From NCBI GenBank assembly GCA_001566295.1, contig KQ964249.1, forward strand, positions 868,001-932,000: 64,000 nucleotides of DNA. The letters are read 5' to 3'. The notes beneath the pieces are model-generated. The model was given only the letters and a program-made list of their open reading frames with translations, searched no databases and was not told the DNA's origin. The stretch comes from Microdochium bolleyi. Its lineage: Eukaryota; Ascomycota; Sordariomycetes; Xylariales; Microdochiaceae. A program made the position numbers and the translations under genes. Positions 33,616-45,069 of this stretch are shown in pieces (position 1 is the first letter of the stretch; the number at the start of each line of letters is the position of its first letter).

Positions 33616-36600
33616 GCGAAGAAGAATATCCTCGGGACATTTCCTCTCTTGTAACAACACTCCAGCGTCATCGACTTCTCCTTCCTTCACTTGCGTCATT
33701 CCGGGCAGGGCATCTTCATGCGTCCAGGTTTGTTTCTTTCTGGGGTGATCGGGATATGTGAGGCGCAGGCGTTCGGGGACACGGAAAGCATCCAAGGGAG
33801 TCAAGCATCCTTGACTTATGTTTGTATTACCACAACATCAATTTCTTCTTCTTCTTCTGGGGCCACAGAGCCACCTAGTCATTCCCCGGCGAGGGAATGA
33901 CAGTTTCACGCAACCATGTCTTACGACACATCATGACTATCACGACTTTATGAGAGTTTGAGTTTGATTTCCCAATAGAAAATGGATCTGCACATAACCG
34001 CCACTACGCACGCTGATCTGCCCTGATATGACTCATCCGTCTTCCTCGTGCCTCTGGTGCTTCTTGAAATGTCAATTTTCTTTGTCCTTGAGCGCGCCCA
34101 GTCTGCTCCCTGTCTGTGTACGTATTCCCACGCGACGCGACGCAACGCCATGTTCGTGCCCGTGTCCTCTGGCAGCGATGATGGGCCCGTCAGCTGTCTG
34201 GCATCTGCAAGTCTTTGTGTTCCCGGAGGCTCTTGATTGCTTGTCGTCACGTGTAATCATGATATGTCACGTGCAGAGGGCTCGTCGGCAGGGCTGTGTT
34301 CATGCTTGCTATTTCGCACACGGCGCCACGCTTATGTCCGTATCACTGCTGGCTCAGTGCCACTGCTCGAAGCCTGTGCTTTTTCAGCGCGACTCCTCCA
34401 GTGGCTCTCTACAGCGTCCGGCACCTGGTTGAGAGATGAGAATCGGCACCCACTAGGGCCTCCAAGTTTGGCAGGACGGCACCCTCGTACCATTAGCTGG
34501 ATGTTTCAGGCAGACGGCAAGTAAGACTCCATACCATCACGCCGACCAAAGCCCCCTGGCGAGGAAGCCCGGTTGCTTCATTGCTGACATTCTCGTGTTG
34601 GGCCGCTTATTGACGCAACATTCGGTCTTTGGTTTTCTCCTTAGCTCGAACATCAACTTAACAATTCCGACTACGGAGGTGATCTACATATAGAGTGAGA
34701 TCACGAGCTGGAGCATACACACAGCTCAGCTGATGTTGAGGCGGCAGAATCGCGACCTCCTCGTACTCGATGGAGGCCTCGGACACCGGAGTGCCACACT
34801 TTGATTCTTCAAGCAAGCCCCAGACAAGCTCTTCCTACCCTCCATCTGCATGGCTGCCGCGAGGCAGCGGTACTCGATTTACGACCTGCTTCACGTTCGG
34901 TCGCTCTGCGTTCTCTCTCTTCGCGACACGAGCACGCAAACGACAGGTGCTCAGCAGAAGCGAGTATACTAGTGCGACCCGCGCAAACAAACATCTTACA
35001 AACCCTCACCTTGTTGGCTCAATGTATATTCCACACGTGACGATAGCAAACAGTGGCTGACACTATAACCTCTAAACATCAAGGAATATAGGCTCGTGCG
35101 TCGCTCATCGCAGCACGAGGGCTCGTAGCTCAGACAACGATCCGGACGACTCGGAGACAACGGACACCACACAGAGTCCTCATCTCCTTCGACGTGTCTC
35201 TATATACCTGGTGACCCCGAGCCTTGAACGAGGACAGCCAGACACAATCAACATCGATCCGTCGCTTCAGATTGATACCGGGGTCGCCAAATCCAGGCGG
35301 AACATCAGGGCCTCGGGGTCTACAGACTCGCTCAAGAAGACGATGAGGAAGAGGAGAAATGCCCCTTGCTACCACGGCATCAGCAGTGACTACAATGGCG
35401 GCGATAGACCAGGATTCAAAAGATAGCAACTCAGATCTCCGGATTCAATTGCAGTGCATACATCGCTGTGGCACGTCATGGCCCAGCAAGCAACACTCCC
35501 CGCGCCGGTGACCGGCACGCCTTTCTCGATTATCGTGCCGCCAAGAACTCTAAGAGCAATCCACGTAAGTTTGCACCTAAAGGCCAGTTCCGCGCCTTGG
35601 TAGCAGTAGATTTGATTTTCTTGGTAGGCCCACTCCACGGGACAGTAGTATACGGTCAAAGGTGTCAGACTCTACTGTGCGGAACATCAAAAAGCACTCG
35701 TTGACGGAGAAGTGACTGATCGCGATATCGATGTTCAGCCTTCTCTTAGAACGGCTGCTAGCGCCTTCTCACGGCTTGCGGGTACGGGGAGCAGCCATTA
35801 GCAGATTCGCCTACGCCACAGCCTCGAAACAACGATTTAGAGCACATGAAGAAGTATGTTGGAATGGCTTGAAAGTTCAAGAGGCAAACAACTGTGTACT
35901 ATCACCATGTTAGCACAAAATAGCTTGGTATCCGTCTAGCAGAGCATTGCGCTTGAGTCGCCCATAAGTATATGGTTCGCACCAGTATAGTCATCAGATT
36001 GCCACTTGTCACAAGCAAGAAGTGGCCAACAACTGTCAGGGAAAACGAGTGAATGTCTGCTGCATATCTATCGATTGTGTAAAGAACTAAATTATCCCTG
36101 CCGGTATTCCAGACCTCCAAGGTATACATTCGGGATTATGTGCCCCATGGTCGAGTGTCATTGTGTTGTCACTGTGACGAACCTGGGCATCTCGGTCAGC
36201 CTCAAGTAGCTAGAAAACGACTATTGCCAAACAGGAATCTCAGGAAAGCAAACAATTATCGGCGTAGGAGAATGACATACATAGTACTTGAAAACCGCGT
36301 AGGGAGGTTGCCAATTTCACGCTTAAAAGTGATTAGCTCTCGGCTAAGAAGTAGGCTTCTAGTGTCCAGCACACGGCACGTTGCCAGACTGAGGATGTCC
36401 ACGTCTTAGAAGAGAGAGGTTCAGGGTGAGCATATAATCAAACACTCTAACCCACGTCGGGAGATCAACCCAGTCTTGTTCGCTACCCCGTAGCTGGACT
36501 GAACCACATGGGTGGTCCTCCGCTGCGATATAGGAGCACTTCGCGCCTTGCGCAGTGGCGAGTAATTGCCCCTATGTTAGTCAAGTGAGCCACAGATCAT

Positions 36601-37730
36601 TCCAGTAACGGACTACAGCAAAGCACAGCCTATCCGCTACTTCAATTGGTCAAGCCCTGATCAGTCCTATCAACTAGAGCATCACTCCACGCGCCAAGCA
36701 CAACAGGAGACGATGCCGTGGAACCTGCGGTCCACCGTGCTCTGCACGGCCGCCATCGTGCAGACAGAGCCTACCTCGGTGACGAAACATTGTTCGGCAC
36801 TTGGAGGCTACCGTAGCAGCGAGTCCGGCAACTGAGCTTGACGTCGGGACCGGGTTTCTTGGCATCACCGACTTGACACAGCATACTTCTTCTGCCCTGC
36901 GGCGCGTGTCATGTATCGAACCACCACAGCTGACTCCGTCCCCGCCTCATCGCAGTCCAAGCCTCTCGTGATGACTGATAGGCTGAAACCAGCCGCCTTA
37001 TCCTGTCGCGCGGAGGCACGGGCCTGGATGTTTCACCGTGTAAACCGAAATTCTCCGAACGAGAGAGAGTGTGTGTGCGTGTAAGCGTGTGTAAGTGGCC
37101 ATGCAGGGGTGTGGCCGCAGAGTCCAAGGCAGGTTTCAAGCATCGGCGGGAGACCATTTAAAGTCGTCACTTTGATCGTTCGTCCCCGCCTCCCGAGGCC
37201 GTCTGTGATCGTGATGGCCCCAGTGGATGCGCGCGCGCACGTGCGCAGCCGACAGAGCGTAGCACAAGCGTGAAACAAGGCGCGAGTCGCCGGGCGGGGG
37301 AATCCAGGAAGCGCAACCAACAGTCCCGTCACACGAGATCCCTGCCTCTTGTCTCTTCGTCCCGACATGTCTGAGGAGCGGACAAAGTTCGCAATGACGG
37401 CGGACGCGGGAGGAAGCGTAGGAATCTAGGCCAAGCTAACAGCAACCTCCTATCTTCCCGTCAAGGTTCACCATCGCTCATAGTGGCGGAGTTGCCTGAC
37501 CCCTGCCACGCATCATCCTCGGGAACATCGTCTAGCTCACGGGAAGTCTCCGAAGCAAGGAAACACGCAACTGATCAAGCTGATTCCATATCGCGCAGCT
37601 CCTGACTGACTTACTCGCGCACAACCTGGGCCTGCTCTGTCGTGTCTGCGGACCCTAGACAAGGGGGACGGCGGCACTACCCGAGTCCTGCCCTTGTGTG
37701 TCGTCCGTCCATCATTACAGCGTAATGTGG

Positions 37731-37763
37731 CAGCAACAACAGCAGCAGCAGCGGTAGCAGCAG
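37731..37763. repeat. imperfect CAG/CAA triplet run
   Basis: Imperfect repeats of CAG with CAA and GTAG interruptions, in non-coding DNA. Confidence 0.7.
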
Positions 37764-38528
37764 AGTGCCAGCAAGGATCCCCAGCCCATTCGGAGGATTG
37801 CTTCCTCCTTCGTCGTCGACGCTGCAGCTGTTAGTGACACTCTCACACAGGGGTCACCCTCGCTACATGCTCGGCCCCGGGATCTGACATGCACCTTCAG
37901 CTGGCAAGGGGGCCTTGTGTTGTCGCAGCGCTGCAACCTTGCAACGATCATGAGTCGTGTACGCCCACGCGCACTCTCTGTATTTTCCCTACCCTCCTGC
38001 GAGCGGGAGACATTCCATTCTCACGGAGCAAGCACACGGCCTCGGATCTGTTGGTCCCTTCCTCGAAGCTGATATTGGCCAGGGCTAATCACAATGGGCT
38101 CCCGACGTCACGTCACCGCGGCGGACAAAATCTACTGGACGATATTGAGTCGTGAGATATTACGTCTGTTGAGTTTGACCGCGACCGCTTGGCTGTAAGA
38201 AGGGGCGTCCCCTGTTCGCGCTGCACACTTGAAACGCCGAATCCGGCCGTCAGCGCATGTCACCTTTGCTCGGCTCCGACCGGCTCAGTGGTGCCGATGA
38301 TTTGCATATCGTGAACCTACATATCGCGAGCGGCGGGACTCACTGCAGAAGATCCTAGCCCTTCCAAGGAAGAGACAAACCTTCAGTTCATGGCCAGGTG
38401 GTGATGCGGGACAGAGCGACCGCAGCAGCGCATCCTGCGAACATACCACTGTAGCCATCCTTGCGCATCACAACTGGGGAGAGCCCTCGTAAACCACAGA
38501 CCCCTGCATCAGCCTCCGTCAGCCCGCG

Positions 38529-38634
38529 TGTCTCAAGATATCTCTCACTGACAGACAACATTGGCTTACACATCCGTCCAAGACACGGCAACGACAACTC
38601 CTCCCCTTGAGTTCTGTCTCAAGATATCTCTCAC
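38529..38634. repeat. 20-bp perfect direct repeat, two copies
   Basis: The sequence TGTCTCAAGATATCTCTCAC occurs at 38529..38548 and again at 38615..38634, 86 bp apart. Its core AAGATATCT is close to palindromic. The flanking sequence is not repeated. Confidence 0.8.
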
Positions 38635-39621
38635 CAACTAACACCTGTACTGGCGCCTATCTGCGGGGAAGCAAGGTGTCGGCTGTTGTCTTAGACGGAC
38701 CTGCAGGAAGTCCGAGGGACGGCGGCGAAACCTTGTGCTTTGAACCATCTCTCTGGCCCCATTGCCGAGACGTGCATGAGCTGTTCGTTCACGTTCCCCT
38801 TCCCCGCAATTACAGTCGTCGTGGTCGAATGACACATGGAAACGCGGTCAGGTGTAAAGTTCAACAGCGTGATTTGTGCCTTTGTTACCAATCATTGTCA
38901 GGGTGCCAAGCCGAGTCGAAACCCATTCTCATGCCGACGTCCCAACGTTCAGACAGAGTGTGACCGGCAAATTGCCTGGGAAACCATGTACGGCTCTTCG
39001 ATCCATGCCGACCGTCGGCCTTGACTCCACATCATACTGTCAGAAACCAGACCATTAGGATATCACAACTAGATCTAACTTTCATAACCCAAAGCAGGCA
39101 TGACGGCTGCACCCCCTCCCTGGCTCGGACCGCAAGACAGTCAACACCAACAACACCCGCTCCCACACTGACCTTATACACGCAGTTGCGGTCAGACCTA
39201 CGAAATTCTCACCTCAGGGATGATGGGCGGCAGGGTCCCCCAAGGCATATAGTTATCAGGCAACCAAGTTCCGTTCCAAGCATCCCGCATCGTCCAGGTC
39301 GGACCAGAGACCTTCTGAGCCTCCGTGTCCCTAGCCTGTGGAGTTGAGCAAAAGGTGACATGTCTCGGAGTATGGCGTCCCCAGAGGTGAGCAGGATTCG
39401 CAGAGCTCCTGCGGGGGCGCGCTCGCAACCCACGTGTTGCTACTTGCTTTTCTCTCTTCTTTTGTCTGCTTTCTCCAGAGTATGTAGTTCAATATCAACC
39501 AGAAAGGTGACACTTCCGAGTCGTTCCGACAACACGTCCGAGTGAGTCAAAAGGGAGGAAACCGTTGAGACAGTCTTGTCTCACAACCCTTTCGAACAAA
39601 GAAACCCCCCTCTTTTTCTCT

Positions 39622-39642
39622 CACACACACACACACACACAC
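39622..39642. repeat. (CA)n microsatellite
   Basis: A perfect dinucleotide run of about 21 bp in non-coding DNA. Confidence 0.9.
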
Positions 39643-39998
39643 CTCATGGCATAAGCCCGACCAGCGAGCCAGTCACCCGCTCACGCACTCGGTCCCGCAC
39701 GCAAACATGCGGTGTCTAAAGTTGTAACAAAGCCCCAGAGACAGGTGGCTCCTCCTCCACAGAGGCTGGTCAGCAGGACATCAGCGCAGGCCTCACTTCT
39801 ACAGAGGAGGAGGCTGAGACACACCGAGCGCGCCAGTCGAACGCCGAGAAAGAATAGAAAAAACCTAAAGGACTACATTTCATCTTCATCATCTGCGTCA
39901 GCCACGTGCAGACTAGTCCAGACCTGCCCGCCCGCCCCTGCCTGTTCCAGCGGGTCGAGTCATGGGCCCCGTGGCTTCCCGGTCACGACGGCGACGAC

Positions 39999-40034
<36 letters not shown>
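39999..40034. repeat. (GAT)12 microsatellite
   Basis: Twelve perfect GAT units followed by degenerate GCTGAT units. All the frames across it look accidental. Confidence 0.9.
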
Positions 40035-40035
<1 letters not shown>

Positions 40036-43000
40036 CTGATGCTGATGATCGCGGCTCCGGGTTCGCCATGGGCCTGGTCTTTGTTTTCCAAAACTTCGGA
40101 AAATCGCCTCGTTTGTGTCCAACGCGCCGGGAACCAGCATCATCCATGCCATGTCATACCGTGCCATGGGACAAGGGATTTCCTAACCTCTCCCCCTGCC
40201 TGGCAAGTGCTGTATCAAAGTGTCGCCAAAGGAAAACTCAAGTGCCGTTTTTGCTCGAGCACACACACGTGTACACACCCACCACCATCATATATGTATC
40301 CCGCCTCGCTTGTCAGCACCGAACAGGCACCATCCATACCATGTGCTCATGACATGACGCAGAGTCATGGAACTCTCCGCAAGCCGCCCTTCTGACATGC
40401 ATCCAGGGTTTCGTCGTCAAGAAAGTCTTCTGAAACCCCCTGTCCAATTTTTCTTTTTTGGCAGCAAAGTGGAACCCCGCATATCCCCGGACTGGCCCAT
40501 GCCATCATGGATGTCGTGCCGCCGTCCGTCTTATCTCTTTTGTCTGCAAGCAATTCCCGTTTCAGAAAAGCAACCTGTCTCCCACAGAATAACGCACAAC
40601 ACCCGACCCGTCAGCGTGCTTGTTGACGGACGGCGGGCGGAGTGCAAACCCACTCGCACATCGTCTCGGTCGGGTCCCCACTGGGCGCGCTATGGATTGT
40701 TCGTACGTTGAGCTAATGTAGCTTACGCCAGGAACGCATCTGTGGAGTGGGTTGCGCCGCGCATCTTTCAAACAGGCGGTGAACACTTTATCCTCCATGC
40801 CAGTAATCCATTGACGACGAGGTGAATCTTGGGTGCAGTGCGGACCCCTTTCAGAGCCAGCCTCAAGAGAGAGCTGGTTACCCCTGGTTCCTTGCAGCAC
40901 ACGCTCGACATCTAGCGCCGGCGGAGGCGGCCAGGAACAGGCAAGACCGCCCAAGAGGTTGGACGACTCTCCACCTCCACACACCACCAGCCTCGCTCGC
41001 TCATAGACTGCGGTGTGGCGGTTGCTGCACTTTTACTGCTGCAAGGCTGGTGCGGTCGGTGAGATGCAGAGCCTGCTTCGTGGTGACAAGGCTGGCGCGC
41101 ACTCATTCGCATGCGCGCGCAGAAGAGTATCAGATGCAACTGTTTCGCTGCAACTCAGCAGCGTCGAGCTTCGTCATGATGACAGCCTCGCCAGAGCGTC
41201 GCGCCACTAGCTACGGGCGGGAGCGTCCTTTGACTAAGCGGGAAAGGCGGGATTGTACGGGTGCAATTTCCAGCCGAGCAAGCGAACCTAATCGGTTGAT
41301 CCTCATCTTCGCTAAGAACCTGGCGGAGGCAGTCGGTCGTTGAGGGCAGGCAGCGTGCCGGCTCCGAGCTCGTCTGGCCATGCCCGCCCGGCAGTGTCGA
41401 CACGGCATCTCACCCATCCGTGAGCCTCGTCTCCTGACATCTGTTCAGGGATACATCCATCACCGTGATCTCCATTTGCCCTCAGCTGTATGCAGCTTAT
41501 CGTAGCTGCAGCCGACTAGTCTTGTCTGGGGCTGGTCGCACGCCCTTGCCCCTCAGATTCATTGCGTGGGTTTGATCTCTTGGCGGAGGAAAGGTCCGTT
41601 CCTCATCATGATTGGATCGCAAGGCAAGTTTTCCTCGTGAGGCACGCAATCCTCGTCTTGTCACAAGACGCCCCCGGATTCCACGATCCCAACCACCGTT
41701 GACCTTTGGAATCATCCCCTGGACCAGCATTCCCTTGCCTGCACGAATAATCGCTGTGCAGCACCATCGATTCTGCTTGGGATTACTGTCTCACTACGGA
41801 GTGATAGCTGTTGTGTCCCCTATTTCGATAATTCGTGGCGGTGTATGGATTAGGGCCCAATGGTTGACGACGAGCTTCATGTCGACAGTGGAGGTGAACT
41901 CAATGTGGACACAGACAGCCCGCCAAGGCGATCTTCGATGACAATAATGCAACACGTCTCGAAACACCATGCACACGTAGTTGCGATACACGAGGTCGTT
42001 AGATGGTGGGTCAAGTCCTCGACTATTGTATGTGGTGCTGATCAGGAGAGGGGCTGGGCACGTTCGTGATGCAGTCACCTCCACTTGTCGGCTGATTCCA
42101 CTGTCACAGCTCGGTATGGAAGACTTGGCATTCTCTAGGATGCACGGCAGGCAACCTCACCTGTAAGACGGTGCTGTGTGTAGCGCTGGTCACCTCACGC
42201 ATGCGCGACTATGATTCTGCTGTCTCGCATCCCTTGGTTCAGTCTTTCGCTCGACTTATTTGTCCCGTCGGGAAGACTGGTCAAAGATCTCTGCTGCAAT
42301 GTCGAACCTCCAGGTCTCTGTGCCTCACCGGACGAGCCGAGTCTTGTATGCAGGAACCGACAGGCGGACGGGGAGGGGTTGGAGGGGCCTGCGCGAGCTT
42401 GGCAGATGGCGTGCATTATTTGAGCGCCAAATCCAGGTACTGGCGGCCACTAAACTAGGGTCCGAGGTCATGTGGGCAACCACTACGGGAGCGTCGTGGG
42501 TGCTCTGTTGGACCTTTCCAAGTGTGGCGTCGCCGTCGGAGAGCGTGGTCGCAGCGATAATGGGGCCATCACGATGGGATGGCGACGCCCAAAGGTGGTA
42601 TCGTGCGCGTCGAGATCAAGTGCTGGCCGGAGATGCACGCAAGATTTACCTCGCAGGTTGCAGCGCATCTGCGTGATTAGCAGCGCCGCTATTGACAGCC
42701 TGCCTGGTGGGCAGGGCTCATGTCGATTAAGCGCCGCGCAGACCTGGCGGGCGTCGCTTGCCATGTGATAGGAAGCGCTCGTCAGCCTCTTTGAGATGGT
42801 GTTGTCTGTGACTGATGCCGCGGTCGAAGTCGTCGGCCATCGGCATGAACCGCCGGGCGGAGAGGAGCGTGGACCAGAACTGACCGCCTCTGGGGCAAAC
42901 AGGGAGATCGTGGCTGTCGAACTGCAAGGCAATAATCCTGAGGTGCAGCAACTGGAGCCCGGTGGATGCTGCCTCCCCACAGTTTGATCGCAGCAGGCGA

Positions 43001-44316
43001 CATCCGTCGACCCGATTGCAAGAAGTGTCGGGGACGAGGGCCAATGGCTGGAGACCACGAGTTGTGTGCAGGTTTCAGCACGCGGGCCCCAGCAGAGGCC
43101 GCAGCACGAAAATGCCCGACAGTGGTGAGCGAGGTGAGCTCGCGCAGCTGGGTGGCTGGGCTTTGGATGCCGGACTTGCGGTGTCGGGCCAGCGAGCAGC
43201 AACAAGCCCAAGGTGAGACGACCTGCAGCTGCACGCACTCGGGCATCGAGGTGCGGGCTTGTGGGTGTGTGGTGATTGGGCTCCGGGCGGTTCTGGCACT
43301 GGAGTGGATGGGTAAAGTACCCTCTGGCTGCAGCAGGCACAAGCTGCTGTGCTGCGCTGGCCGGCAGGCTGGCCTCATTTGCCCAAGCTGGCCAACGTGG
43401 CGTGCCTGCTCGCGAATCGACATGGCCGCTGGCCGTCACAGCGATCGCACCTGCCTGCACCGCCCGACCGCCGCCCGACAGCTGACCGCCCGTGGCCAGT
43501 GCTGCAGCTCGAAACACGGCCGGGCTGTCGACGGGAAACGGTCAAACAGTCTGGTGTCTGGCGTGCGTGGCTCCTCCGTACCTGGCGAGCCTTGGTCCCT
43601 ATCTCTGCCGTGATCCGTCGTCACAGACCACCGAGCACGTCCTGGCAGCTCCGGCCAGACGTGGCTCCACCCAGCCGCGACTTGTCCAGATGCAGCGCGG
43701 AACTTCTGACAAGGTGGACACCTCAGCACCGTCAGCACTTCCAAGGTCTTCGCTGCGGACGGCCAGGCACCGCCAGGAACAAGAACCTGCCCACGCGGGC
43801 AGTGGGGTCGATGCAACCACGCACGGCCAAAGCACATCCCTGCCCATCGAGCGGGCTGCCACACGCTTCCAGGGGTGCTGGCCCACTCCCCCACCCCTGC
43901 CCGCTCGACTCGTCTTGGCCGTGAACACATCCTGGATGCCATGGACATGCATGGGCATGGGCATCGGCAGCGATCAATGTACTCATCAGCACTGTCCGAC
44001 GGAGGAGGTACCTACTGAGTGCAGCCCGCCCGCGTCTGGTCTTGTTATACATATGACCACCGTGGGTGCCGCCACCCGTCCCCGTCCCTGCCTCGTCTGC
44101 TCCGTACCTCTGGTCACCTCTTCCACGGAGCTCAAGGTCGACATCGACCACAGCGTCACTTACTTACTCGACAGTCTCGACGAGCTCGCGAGACCTCAGC
44201 CCTCCACCTCATCCATCGTCTCACACCCGACCACGGCTGGGCCGTTCTTTGAAGACGCCTGCGAGTCTGGAGGCACCGCTCAACCCCAGGTTAATGTTTG
44301 ACATACACCACCCAAG

Positions 44317-45069
44317 ATGCCCGGCATACAAGTCACAATGGACCCGACCCTCGTCATCATCCTCGCCTCGGTGATCCCCGGAGTCGTCCTCATCGCCGCT
44401 GCGGTCGGGACCTTCTTCTGGATCAAGCGAAGGCGGGCCAGGCGTGGCTCCCTATTCAACAGAGGCATCACGCCCATCGGCGACGACGAGATAGAAAGCT
44501 GGAAGATCGGCCCGTCCCGCGAGAAGCAGCCATACCACTCTCACTCTCCGTCAGGCTCCTCCGTCAAGTCTCCCAGCATCATCCAGTACCAGATGGGCGG
44601 CGTCCGTCCGTCCTTCGACTTGTCGTCACCCATGCCCGTCCTCAACAACAAGATCAGCTTGGACTTCCCGCAAGCCCCCGGCACTGCCGTCCTTGCCCGT
44701 GCTCCCAACGCGCGGTCCGGCCTCACCGACGATGCCATCCCGGGCGATGAGCCATTCGTCGAGTCGAGCCTCAAGCGGCAACCATCCAAGCTGTCAAAGA
44801 GGCAGACTTCGACTGGCAGGGCATCAATGGACCAGCGCGGCCGGGGATCGCGGGCCAACAGCATGAAGAACTCGCCAGACCACGGCAAGAGTTTTGATCC
44901 CCCCCGCCAGTCCAGCGACGGATCCCGCAAGGGCCACTCGAGGATATACTCGTCATCTTCAACGCCACCCGCGCTGTCGTCAAGCGAGTGCGCCCACTAC
45001 TCGGCGCTCTCACCTCCTCCTCCACCATCAAGAGGCAGAAAGGAGGACATTGGCCGCGCCATTGGCTGA
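44317..45069 (+). CDS. single-pass membrane protein with Ser-rich cytosolic tail
   Basis: Unrecognised 250-residue protein encoded by one exon. A single TM at residues about 11-32 (VIILASVIPGVVLIAAAVGTF) is followed at once by a strongly basic patch (WIKRRRARRG). By the positive-inside rule the short N-terminus is outside and the long tail is cytosolic. The tail is Ser/Pro/Arg-rich and probably disordered, with several S-P sites (HSPSGS, KSPS, KNSPD) and a final proline run (SPPPPPSRGR). No catalytic motif is present. The layout resembles small fungal plasma-membrane scaffold proteins, but no function can be assigned. Confidence 0.65.
   Translation: MPGIQVTMDPTLVIILASVIPGVVLIAAAVGTFFWIKRRRARRGSLFNRGITPIGDDEIESWKIGPSREKQPYHSHSPSGSSVKSPSIIQYQMGGVRPSFDLSSPMPVLNNKISLDFPQAPGTAVLARAPNARSGLTDDAIPGDEPFVESSLKRQPSKLSKRQTSTGRASMDQRGRGSRANSMKNSPDHGKSFDPPRQSSDGSRKGHSRIYSSSSTPPALSSSECAHYSALSPPPPPSRGRKEDIGRAIG

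Larger units (their letters stand above)
33616..44316. other. 10.7-kb gene-poor stretch
   Basis: I could not assemble any convincing gene here. Contents seen are as follows. Coding-like fragments on both strands occupy 34770..35660 (see findings). A 20-bp direct repeat lies at 38529/38615. A CAG/CAR-rich run is at 37731..37763, a (CA)n run at 39622..39642 and a (GAT)12 run at 39999..40034. A GC-rich block at 42.2-44.3 kb is open in many frames on both strands. That last block directly precedes the gene at 44317 and is likely its promoter and UTR. No transposase, reverse transcriptase, long terminal repeat or rRNA was recognised. Confidence 0.35.

Noticed and set aside
35105..35180. tRNA-like A box (GGCTCGTAGCTCAG)
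   Set aside because: No anticodon stem, no T-arm with GTTCRA at the right spacing, and no cloverleaf can be drawn.
39712..40395. Plus-strand frame of 227 codons containing a Met run
   Set aside because: It is produced by translating the (GAT)12 microsatellite; other frames across it are open as well.
42483..43517. A 344-codon minus-strand open frame
   Set aside because: It overlaps equally open frames on the plus strand in GC-rich DNA. Its translation is Ala/Pro/Ser/His-rich with no domain and no conserved motif.
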